A stretch of DNA of 40,659 bases, taken from Caldilineaceae bacterium. GTDB taxonomy: Bacteria; Chloroflexota; Anaerolineae; Caldilineales; Caldilineaceae. The notes under the pieces are model-generated. The model had not been told where the DNA came from and did not search any database. It worked only from the letters and a program-made list of their open reading frames with translations. The translations under genes and the position numbers were made by a program. Positions 1 to 6,719 of this stretch are shown here, piece by piece (positions within the stretch are counted from its first letter, which is position 1; each line of letters opens with the position of its first letter). Where the stretch lies: NCBI GenBank assembly GCA_011523365.1, contig WTGY01000108.1:1-40659 (forward strand), in the 5' to 3' direction.

Positions 1-191
1 GCGAGGGCAGGCACAAGGCCGGCACCTACGGGGATTTGATGGGACTGGCGGGACGCGGTCTGGCTGGACACGTTCGATTAGGCACCCGTTCGAATATCGA
101 CACCAGGTCGATGAGGCATGGCCTGGTTTAGGGGGGGCGTTGCGGGGGCGGAGCCCCCGCACAAGGGAGGGCCGAATAGGCCCGACCGCCC
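1..191 (+). repeat. Dispersed structured repeat, copy A (5' end cut by window edge)
   Basis: Homologous to copy B at 29516-29703. The two share several exact blocks: 15 nt at 29-43, 10 nt at 46-55, 16 nt at 73-88, and 36 nt at 133-168. Three hairpins can be drawn. H3 is ATCGAC/GTCGAT (96-101 with 107-112, 5-nt loop). H1 is a perfect 9-bp stem (141-149 with 153-161, loop GGA). H2 is GGGCC/GGCCC (169-173 with 179-183, loop GAATA). Positions 163-191 are identical over 29 nt to copy C at the far end of the window, on the other strand. No ORF runs through it convincingly. I do not recognise the family; it could be a structured RNA or a non-autonomous hairpin mobile element. Confidence 0.8.
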
Positions 192-207
192 GGAACTGCA
201 GCAGATA

Positions 208-229
208 GTAGTCAGTAGTTAGTGGTCAG
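208..229 (+). repeat. Heptamer microrepeat, three units
   Basis: Three degenerate 7-nt units in register, GTAGTCA, GTAGTTA and GTGGTCA, followed by G. They lie 16 nt after the end of repeat copy A. Similar heptamers or GA-rich tracts recur at 3941-3985, 11824-11843, 25309-25322, 29707-29743 and 40595-40630, all between genes. The look is that of the short tandemly repeated repetitive sequences known from cyanobacteria, but that comparison is only by analogy. Confidence 0.55.
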
Positions 230-308
230 AGAAGGGGCTTATTCTGGGGGAAACTGGAATGGGAACTGACTGTGGCTTAGGCGCCTCCAGAGATATACGA
301 AAGTTCGC

Positions 309-320
309 CCCAATATTGGG
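309..320. promoter_or_regulatory. Perfect 12-nt palindrome before dtd
   Basis: CCCAATATTGGG is perfectly symmetrical and ends 8 nt before the dtd Shine-Dalgarno (GGAGGG, 329-334). It could be an operator or chance; no convincing -35/-10 pair could be placed around it. The rest of 230-308 holds nothing I can name. Confidence 0.25.
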
Positions 321-337
321 ATGCACACGGAGGGAAA

Positions 338-784
338 ATGCGGGCGCTAATTCAGCGAGTGAGTCGGGCAAGTGTACATGTTGACGGTGAGAAGGTCGCG
401 GGCATCGGGCTGGGATTTCTGGTGCTGCTGGGGGTGGCTGACGGGGATGGGGAGGCGGAAGCGGCGTGGCTGGCGCGCAAGATTGCCGGGTTGCGGCTGT
501 TTGAGGACGATGCCGGCAAGATGAACCTTGGCCTGGCGGATGTGGGGGGCGCGGTGCTGGCTGTGAGCCAGTTCACCTTGTACGGAGACGCTCGCAAGGG
601 CAGGAGACCGAGCTTTACGCGGGCGGCGGCGCCGGCGCAGGCACAGGAGCTATACGAAGAGTTCTGCGCACTGCTTGCGGCGCAGGGCGTGGCGGTGGAA
701 AAGGGCGTTTTCCAGGCGCATATGGAGGTCTCGCTGGTGAACGACGGCCCGGTAACGCTTTGGCTGGAGCAGGAGGGGGGCTAG
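338..784 (+). CDS. dtd: D-aminoacyl-tRNA deacylase
   Basis: 148 aa, the usual length for DTD, which hydrolyses D-amino acids (and Gly mischarged on tRNA-Ala) from tRNA in the cytoplasm and so protects translation. Family hallmarks are visible: the N-terminal [13 protein letters not shown] strand, the SQFTLYGD motif that holds the active-site Thr region, and NDGPVT near the C-terminus, which forms the chirality-proofreading pocket with the first motif. GGAGGG at 329-334 supports the ATG at 338. The next gene starts 12 nt after the stop, so the two are probably co-transcribed. Confidence 0.96.
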   Translation: MRALIQRVSRASVHVDGEKVAGIGLGFLVLLGVADGDGEAEAAWLARKIAGLRLFEDDAGKMNLGLADVGGAVLAVSQFTLYGDARKGRRPSFTRAAAPAQAQELYEEFCALLAAQGVAVEKGVFQAHMEVSLVNDGPVTLWLEQEGG

Positions 785-796
785 GGAGGAAAGAGC

Positions 797-1423
797 ATGG
801 CGAGCAGGCTGAGTACGGTAATTGCGGCGGCGCCGGAGACCGATCTGGCGGTCGTGGTGGCGATGGCGGCGCAGTTCGAGAGCTACATTCTGAAGGGGCA
901 GGTGTACAGGACGGTTGTCGTGCCGACACCGGGGGATCAGAGGGGGGCCGGGGAGCGCCCGGTGCAGAGCAGCGGGGGGGATGTGCTGGCGCGGCTGCAC
1001 AAGTTGGCGGCGCAGGCAGGTTCGCTGTCTCCGGAGCAGAATCAGGCGCTGGCGGAAGCCAAGTCCCAGATTGACACGGCGACCGGCCGACTCCCTTCGC
1101 ATTACCAGGCGCTACTGTTGCGGGAGGCGCGGGCGCGGCTGAACAGTCTGAACTGGTTTCTGGACGACTGCAACGAAAACCGGCGGGAGTGCCGTGTGCA
1201 GTACCCGTTTGAGATTCGCAACCGTCAGCGGATCGCGGAGATTCACAAGGCTTTGGACGCAGCCAGCGCGGACGCAGTGGCGACTCAGGTGGCGTCGATA
1301 GACCAGCGGTTGCAGAGTATGCTGACGAGCGGCGACTTCATTTGGGAGTCATCGGTGGCGCATGTCTACCCGAGCCAGGAGTATTGGTATCTTTATGGGT
1401 TGCCGGCCGGGCCGGATCCGTGA
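797..1423 (+). CDS. Hypothetical protein, helix-rich, after dtd
   Basis: 208 aa. I do not recognise the family. The protein has no signal peptide or membrane segment. It looks mostly helical, with a low-complexity stretch around residues 45-60 and a central helical segment containing two Cys (LDDCNENRRECRVQYPFEIR). The C-terminus is aromatic-rich (YPSQEYWYLYGLP). A GGGAGGA sequence lies just before the ATG at 797, and the gene follows dtd by 12 nt on the same strand. Its codon use resembles dtd, which supports a real gene. The convergent methyltransferase ends 36 nt downstream. Confidence 0.75.
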   Translation: MASRLSTVIAAAPETDLAVVVAMAAQFESYILKGQVYRTVVVPTPGDQRGAGERPVQSSGGDVLARLHKLAAQAGSLSPEQNQALAEAKSQIDTATGRLPSHYQALLLREARARLNSLNWFLDDCNENRRECRVQYPFEIRNRQRIAEIHKALDAASADAVATQVASIDQRLQSMLTSGDFIWESSVAHVYPSQEYWYLYGLPAGPDP

Positions 1424-1459
1424 TGTCTTGCGACGTCCGGCGGCACTGAGATCTTGGTC

Positions 1460-2530
1460 TCAGGCCAGTTTGGGCATGAGGTGGATGGTCACTTCGTTGC
1501 GGTTGTGGAAGAGCTGGCGCATGTGCAGGATAGTGTAGCTTTCTCGCAGAATGGTGCAGGCAGGATCGAGCGCCGCGGCGGTCTTGCCGAGTTTGAGTGT
1601 CATCAGAGCTTCGGCGTGGGGATAAAGGAAGTCGACGAAGGCGTTCATCAGGTGCGCTGAAGCGCGCGCATCCATGCGCATGTCGTTGACGAGGAGGTCG
1701 AAGGCGTCGGGCCCTTCACGCAGGTAGGCTTCGGCGGTCATCTTTTTGTGGCGCACGCCGCGATCGGCGGCGAGGCGGGGATGCAGCACGGCAGGATCGA
1801 CGGCGGTTACGAACTGCCCCTTCTGGCGCAGGACGCGCGTCCATCCTCCCGGCGCGGCGCCGAGATCGAGGGCCACGCCGCCGGCGGGCAGGTCGATGCG
1901 AAAGGCCTCCAGGGCCTCCAGTATTTTGAACTCGGCGCGGCTGACCTGCTCCTTTTCGCGGCGGAAGCGGCGCACGCCTCCGGCCCAGTCAGATATGTTG
2001 TGCGAAGCGAGTGAGAGACCCAGGAAGGCCAGTTGCCCATCGCTCGGGGCGGCTGGCCTTTCCAGTTCCAGTCCCCGGTTGGCGGCTGCGCAGACGACTG
2101 ACAGAATCTGAAAAGGTTGCCGAACGTCCAGGGGGGAGCTGGCGGCGCGGGCGAGAGCGGCGGAGACGGCGCGGTTGACGTCGAACGGCTTGTAGGGAAG
2201 ATCGAGGAGGATGCGGCTCTGGACGGAGAAGCTGACATCGGGGTCGAGCAGGTCGGTGTACTCGTCTACGGCGGCTTCGCTGAGGCGAGATAGATCTCTG
2301 GGCGTGGCGATGAGTGGAATGGTGAGGTCGACGGGGCAGATATGGCGTACGAAGACAGGTGGATCGTCGATCCAGGTTTCGGCCAAGCCCCAGAAGCCTT
2401 CGTCGCAGTCGACGAGGTAAACACCGGTTGCGAGTTGTTCGAGAGGCGTGCCGTTGCGGCTGTCGCGGCGGAATTCCTCAAGGGCGAGGTGCATGAAGCC
2501 GGGGTCGGCGGAGATGAGCAGCTGGGGCAT
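1460..2530 (-). CDS. FtsJ/RlmM-type rRNA 2'-O-ribose methyltransferase
   Basis: 356 aa. A Rossmann methyltransferase domain fills the C-terminal half: motif I LDLGAAPGGW (about 221-230), the adenosine-side VTAVDPA, and VNDMRMD. The K-D-K-E tetrad of 2'-O-methyltransferases can be placed at K202, D283, K313 and E346. The N-terminal 170 residues fit the substrate-binding part of RlmM, the enzyme that methylates C2498 of 23S rRNA. RlmM versus a lineage-specific FtsJ relative cannot be separated by eye, so no symbol is given. Its ATG follows the purB TGA by one base (TGAAATG), so translation is probably coupled to purB. Confidence 0.85.
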   Translation of the reverse strand: MPQLLISADPGFMHLALEEFRRDSRNGTPLEQLATGVYLVDCDEGFWGLAETWIDDPPVFVRHICPVDLTIPLIATPRDLSRLSEAAVDEYTDLLDPDVSFSVQSRILLDLPYKPFDVNRAVSAALARAASSPLDVRQPFQILSVVCAAANRGLELERPAAPSDGQLAFLGLSLASHNISDWAGGVRRFRREKEQVSRAEFKILEALEAFRIDLPAGGVALDLGAAPGGWTRVLRQKGQFVTAVDPAVLHPRLAADRGVRHKKMTAEAYLREGPDAFDLLVNDMRMDARASAHLMNAFVDFLYPHAEALMTLKLGKTAAALDPACTILRESYTILHMRQLFHNRNEVTIHLMPKLA

Positions 2531-2531
2531 T

Positions 2532-3932
2532 TCAGCCTACCGCGGCGCGAATAGCGGAGGCAATGTTTCTGGCGCGTTGGGGCGCGTCGCCCACATAGGC
2601 GGAGGCCTGCAACAGGCTGTGGGCGCGTTCGGGCGGTATCAGATCGGTGATACGCGGGTCCGTCATCAGATTGTCGACCAGGGGATTGGGCTTTCCTTCC
2701 TGAAGGGCTTTCCAGGCAACCAGGCTCTGTTCGCGGATCAGCTCGTGCAGGTGCTGGCGGTCGCCGCCGGCTTTGACCGCTTCCATGAGCAGGCGTTCGG
2801 TGGCGGCGAAGACGCCGTAGTCGCGCAGGTTGCGGGCGGTGGGGCCGGGCCAGACTGTCAGGCCCTCAAATAGACGCTGGCAACGAATCAGGACCTCATC
2901 GGTCAGGAGGAAGGCTTCCGGCAGATAGAGGCGCCGGTTGGCGGAGTCGTCGAGAGTACGCTCGAGAAGATTGAGGGCGCTGTTGTCCCAGGCGATGCGG
3001 GGCAGGGACGCGACCTGACGCGTGAGGCTGTCGATGTTTTCGGCGACTTCGGGGTTACGCTTGAAAGGCATGGCGCTGGACCCTACCTGCTTGCGGCCAA
3101 AAGGTTCACTCCATTCGCCGAATGGGGGTGACTGGAGGATGCGCAGGTCGAAGGCAAACTTGTGGAGGCTGGCGCAGAGCCCGGCGAGGGCGTTGACGAC
3201 GAGCCAGTCCTGCTTGCGGGGGTAGGTCTGGGTGGCGGCCTCGTAGGGAGACAGGTCCAGTTTCGACATCACCCTTTCTTCGAGCTGACGGGGCGTGAAC
3301 TCGCTCTCGGAGAGTAGCTGGTCGTAGCTGGCGCTGGTCCCGACCGCGCCCTTCATGCCCTTGCCGCGGACGTTGTTGCGCACGCGCTGCATCTCTCCGA
3401 GGTCGGCGAGCAGGTCCTGGCCGTGCTGGGCGAATCGGTAGCCCACTGTGGTGGGTTCGGCGGGCTGGATGTGGGTGAAGGCGATAGCGGGCGTGTCGGC
3501 TTCGTCTGCGATTCGTGCCGCCAGTGTGGCCAGAGAGCGTTTCAGTCTTTCGATGATCTGGTCGAGGGCCGAACGCAGACGCAGGGCGTCTACGTTGTCG
3601 AGTATATCCATCGACGTGGCGCCGAGATGGATGATGGGGCCGCCGGTGGGGCACTGCTCGGCGTAGGTGCGGATCTCTGCCATGAGATCGTGGCGGATCT
3701 CTTCTTCGATCTGCTGGGCGCGTTCAATGTCGATGTGGTCCTGGCGCGCGCGCAGGTCGGCCGCCTGCATGGCTGTAACCAGCCCGGCCTCGCATTGGGC
3801 TTCTGCCAGCGCGACCCAGACGCGGCGCATGAGTCTGCGCTTTTCGGCCTCGCTCCATGTCCTGCGCATGGTCTCGCTGCCGTAGCGCCAGGTCAGCGGG
3901 GAGAGGTAGGACTCGTGGGTGAAGGTGGTCAT
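2532..3932 (-). CDS. purB: Adenylosuccinate lyase
   Basis: 466 aa. Catalyses two fumarate-releasing steps: SAICAR to AICAR in IMP synthesis, and adenylosuccinate to AMP. Fumarase/aspartase superfamily signature GSSAMPFKRNPEVAE (about residues 284-298), HLGATSMDI (102-110) and FTHIQPAEPTT (152-162, with the general-acid His) are present. The first gene of a two-gene unit with the rRNA methyltransferase. The ATG at 3932 has no purine Shine-Dalgarno: the mRNA just upstream is pyrimidine-rich because it is the complement of the GA-rich repeat at 3941-3985. With purA (8787-10064) it completes the AMP branch. Confidence 0.97.
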   Translation of the reverse strand: MTTFTHESYLSPLTWRYGSETMRRTWSEAEKRRLMRRVWVALAEAQCEAGLVTAMQAADLRARQDHIDIERAQQIEEEIRHDLMAEIRTYAEQCPTGGPIIHLGATSMDILDNVDALRLRSALDQIIERLKRSLATLAARIADEADTPAIAFTHIQPAEPTTVGYRFAQHGQDLLADLGEMQRVRNNVRGKGMKGAVGTSASYDQLLSESEFTPRQLEERVMSKLDLSPYEAATQTYPRKQDWLVVNALAGLCASLHKFAFDLRILQSPPFGEWSEPFGRKQVGSSAMPFKRNPEVAENIDSLTRQVASLPRIAWDNSALNLLERTLDDSANRRLYLPEAFLLTDEVLIRCQRLFEGLTVWPGPTARNLRDYGVFAATERLLMEAVKAGGDRQHLHELIREQSLVAWKALQEGKPNPLVDNLMTDPRITDLIPPERAHSLLQASAYVGDAPQRARNIASAIRAAVG

Positions 3933-3940
3933 GGGCGGCA

Positions 3941-3985
3941 GTGGGAGGAGAGAGGGGAGAGGAGTGAGGAGTGAGGGGAGGAGTG
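3941..3985 (+). repeat. GA-rich / heptamer tract upstream of purB
   Basis: An almost pure purine run on the + strand, ending in GGAGTGA units (3961-3967, 3968-3974) and a further GGAGTG (3980-3985). It contains a 19-nt block (AGGAGAGAGGGGAGAGGAG) also found in the tail of repeat copy C on the - strand. It is therefore the tail module without the hairpin core. On the purB mRNA it reads as a CT-rich leader, ending 8 nt before the ATG. Confidence 0.6.
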
Positions 3986-4045
3986 CGCGCTGTTGTCGCT
4001 CAATTCCAACTCTCCTGTTCTCACTCAGCTGGCCTCGGAAGGATC

Positions 4046-4510
4046 CTATTGGTCCAAGAATTCAGTTATGTCTCGGTGCAGTAAACTGTGCGCCTGGCGC
4101 GAAAGTTGGAGATTGGACTCGAGCAGAACGGGATCAATGGTCGTAGCATAAGCTTGACGGAAAAAGTAATGGAAACCGCGCAACGCGTCGAGGAGTGCGA
4201 AAGTTTCCTTAGTCAGAGGAGCCGGACGCACGCCGGGAATGGGTTGGGTCATGCGCAGGAGGAGTGCGGATTTCCAGTGAACTGCATCGCTGATCTGGTA
4301 CTCAAAATGAGCAGCGAGGACGCGTACGAGGGCCTTGACGGCACTATATGAATTGTGAATTTGATAGGCCGCACTCTCGACCTGAATCGGGCGAGCGTCG
4401 TCGGAGTTGAAGCCCCGGGCCCTGTCTTCGATCTTTGCACAAACCTCGTCGATGACAGCGAGCTGAACTTCTACATCGGTTTTGAGGACCAGAAATCTTT
4501 TTGCATCCAC
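4046..4510 (-). CDS. HepT-like protein, probably an orphan toxin remnant
   Basis: 154 aa, GTG start at 4510. All-helical and built like the HepT-like RNase toxins: the AAYQIHNSYSAVKALVRVLA helix, the HWKSALLLRM segment, a PLTKET linker and a final LDALRGFHYFFRQAYATTID helix. In active relatives this last segment carries an Arg-His pair (FRHxYG-like); here it reads FRQAYA, so catalysis is doubtful. HepT is normally paired with an MNT nucleotidyltransferase antitoxin, but no GS-x-D-x-D motif can be read upstream. The gene is lower in GC than its surroundings, suggesting an acquired and decaying module. Family call by pattern only. Confidence 0.6.
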   Translation of the reverse strand: MDAKRFLVLKTDVEVQLAVIDEVCAKIEDRARGFNSDDARPIQVESAAYQIHNSYSAVKALVRVLAAHFEYQISDAVHWKSALLLRMTQPIPGVRPAPLTKETFALLDALRGFHYFFRQAYATTIDPVLLESNLQLSRQAHSLLHRDITEFLDQ

Positions 4511-4850
4511 GGTACTTTCTCTCGACGGATGAACTCGGTGAGTTGAATGAAGGCGTGGATACCGAATCCTTTGCCGAACTCATCCTGCGGCCCTACGGCT
4601 TGCCTGGAGAAACGCTTCCGCCATCCCAATGACCGTTGGAACGCCTGCACGTACCGATATTATCACTTTTTGAGGGTCACTATCCAAATATCCGCCAGAA
4701 GTGGTCGGTAGATTCAGGTGCGAGAAAGCTCATATGCTTTGCTACGTACCAGTGCCTAGAGCAATTCGTTGCCCGGGAATCCTTGTATTCCTCTCTTTGC
4801 GGACTATCTGAAATGCCCTGCGCGAGAAAGCAAGCCACCTCCACAGGCGC
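4511..4850. other. Lower-GC gap with degenerate coding fragments
   Basis: No intact gene seen. On the minus strand two short open stretches in different frames could be relics of the missing antitoxin. One, about 4570-4730, ends in VPTVIGMAEAFLQASRRAAG. The other, about 4470-4650, contains FGKGFGIHAFIQLTEFIRRE and runs into the HepT-like start. Neither resembles a family I know. No terminator or promoter of note is seen. Confidence 0.4.
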
Positions 4851-6719
4851 CTAAGGCCTGTACCGCCCAGCCTGCATCTCGAAAAGCTCGGCATAGCGGC
4901 CGCCCAGCGAGACCAGTTCGGCATGGCTGCCGGATTCGGTGATGCGGCCGTTTTCGAGCACCAGGATGTGGTCGGCCATACGCACGGTGGAGAAGCGGTG
5001 GCTGATTATCAGGGCAGTCTTGCCGGCGACAAGTTGGCGGAAGCGTTCAAAAAGGCGGAATTCGGCCTCGGCGTCCAGGGCCGCGGTCGGTTCATCAAGG
5101 ATTACGAGTGCGGCGTCGCGCACGAAGGCTCGCGCCAGGGCGACCTTCTGCCATTCGCCTCCGGACAGGTCTACCCCACCCCTGAAGCGCCGGGTAAGCG
5201 GCGTGTCATACCCCTGCGGTAAGTTGGCCGCAACACCATCGGCGCCTGACCAGCGCGCGGCTTGTTCTGCGCGGCGGCCGTCCTCCACTGGCCGGACCGC
5301 TCCCAGGTCTATGTTTTCCCGCAGGGTCACGGCGAAGCGAGTGAAGTCCTGGTAGAGGACGGCGACCCGACACCGCAGTGACGGCAGGTCGTACTGGGCG
5401 AGCGGGACGCCATCGACGCGGATCTCGCCAGAATCAGGATCGTACATGCGGGTCAGCAGCTTGACGAGCGTGCTCTTGCCGGCGCCGTTGGCCCCGACCA
5501 GGGCGGTCACGGCACCGCTGGGCAGCCGGGCGCTGACGTTTTCCAACACGGGCAGCGTGCCCTCAGGATATTGGAAATGGATTCCCAGCAGTTCGATCCC
5601 CTGCTGCAATTCAGCGGGCGCCTGGCGTCCTTCGCGAGGCTGCGGGAGCAAGATTGCCGGTTTCGCTTGATCCAGGAAGGTAAACAACCCGCGCAGGTGC
5701 AGAAGAATCTCGTATTGGAAGCCGAACCAGAAGACCAGATTCTGGAGGCGGCTTTGCGTCTGAATCACAACGCCGATATAGAGAGCGATATCGCCCAGGG
5801 TGAGTTGACCGGCGCGGGCCTGGACGGCCACGTACCAGAAGCCGCCTGCCAGCGCCAGCGCATGCAGCGCGGTGAACGCCGCGGACGCGCGCAAATGGGT
5901 CAGGCGGACCCGGCGCATCTCCTCATATGCCGTAGCGAACCGCGAGCGAAAGCGGCGCAGGAAGAAGCCGCCCAGTCCGAAGACGCGAATCTCTTTGGCA
6001 GCGGCCGGCTCAGTGGTGATACGCGCGCAGTAGCGCATCTCCCGCGCCGCACGCGAGCGGTCGACCATTGACTGGTATCTTATTTCCTGCAGACGCTTCT
6101 CACTGAAGAGGTGGGGCAGGCTAAGTACCGCCAATAGCAGGGGAAGGAGCGGGTGCAGGCCGGTAAGCAGGAGGAGCATGCCTCCCAAGGTGAGCGCCGT
6201 GCCAAGACCCATCTGTAGGTAAGCGATAAGCCGCGGCAGAAAAAAGATGGCATCCTGAACGAGTCGCAACTGATCCTGGAAAGGAGGACGCTCAATCTGC
6301 ACCAGGTCTGTCAGGCGGATGCCGGCATCCATCAGGCGCCGGTCCATTTCGCCCACCGCGCGATCTTCCAGCCAGACGTTCAGCATCTGCTGGACCGGTT
6401 CAAGGCCAGCAGGTATGACATAGGTCAGGGCGTAGAGAACGGCCAGCGCCAACACTGTGGAAGCGCTGCCCTCTCCGACAACCGCGGCGACAGCCAGACC
6501 GTCAACCACCAGCCTCAGGAGCCATACCTGCAGTACCGGCACGAGGCTGATGACGAACACGATCGCAAGATAGACGACAACGATGCGGGGCGCGGCCATC
6601 ATTACCAGCGCAAGACCACGCCTCCAGGTACTCAGGTTGGCTGACAAGCCGTGAAAAGCGCCGGTGGCGGAATGGAGCAGGTTTCCCACAGCGTCGCCAG
6701 CGCGGGTGAACGGATTCAT
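4851..6719 (-). CDS. ABC exporter half-transporter (TMD-NBD), second of pair
   Basis: 622 aa fused permease and ATPase. An N-terminal domain with about six membrane helices (first near VVVYLAIVFVISLVP) is followed by an ATPase domain. That domain has Walker A VGANGAGKST, Q-loop LYQDF, signature LSGGEWQKVALAR, Walker B LVILDEPTAALD with the catalytic Glu, and H-loop ISHRFSTVR. The GEWQK form of the signature is common in exporters of the peptide/lipid class; the substrate cannot be told. Its ATG overlaps the stop of the upstream ABC gene (ATGA at 6716-6719), so the two products very probably form a heterodimer. No substrate peptide gene or processing enzyme lies nearby. Confidence 0.9.
   Translation of the reverse strand: MNPFTRAGDAVGNLLHSATGAFHGLSANLSTWRRGLALVMMAAPRIVVVYLAIVFVISLVPVLQVWLLRLVVDGLAVAAVVGEGSASTVLALAVLYALTYVIPAGLEPVQQMLNVWLEDRAVGEMDRRLMDAGIRLTDLVQIERPPFQDQLRLVQDAIFFLPRLIAYLQMGLGTALTLGGMLLLLTGLHPLLPLLLAVLSLPHLFSEKRLQEIRYQSMVDRSRAAREMRYCARITTEPAAAKEIRVFGLGGFFLRRFRSRFATAYEEMRRVRLTHLRASAAFTALHALALAGGFWYVAVQARAGQLTLGDIALYIGVVIQTQSRLQNLVFWFGFQYEILLHLRGLFTFLDQAKPAILLPQPREGRQAPAELQQGIELLGIHFQYPEGTLPVLENVSARLPSGAVTALVGANGAGKSTLVKLLTRMYDPDSGEIRVDGVPLAQYDLPSLRCRVAVLYQDFTRFAVTLRENIDLGAVRPVEDGRRAEQAARWSGADGVAANLPQGYDTPLTRRFRGGVDLSGGEWQKVALARAFVRDAALVILDEPTAALDAEAEFRLFERFRQLVAGKTALIISHRFSTVRMADHILVLENGRITESGSHAELVSLGGRYAELFEMQAGRYRP

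Noticed and set aside
1446..1463. CTGAGA/TCTCAG hairpin between convergent genes as terminator
   Set aside because: Only 6 bp, no T tract on either strand, and it overlaps the methyltransferase stop codon.
4340..4583. 79-codon minus-strand frame as the HepT antitoxin
   Set aside because: Its translation is Ser/Arg/Cys-rich with no nucleotidyltransferase motif, and most of it overlaps the HepT-like gene in another frame.
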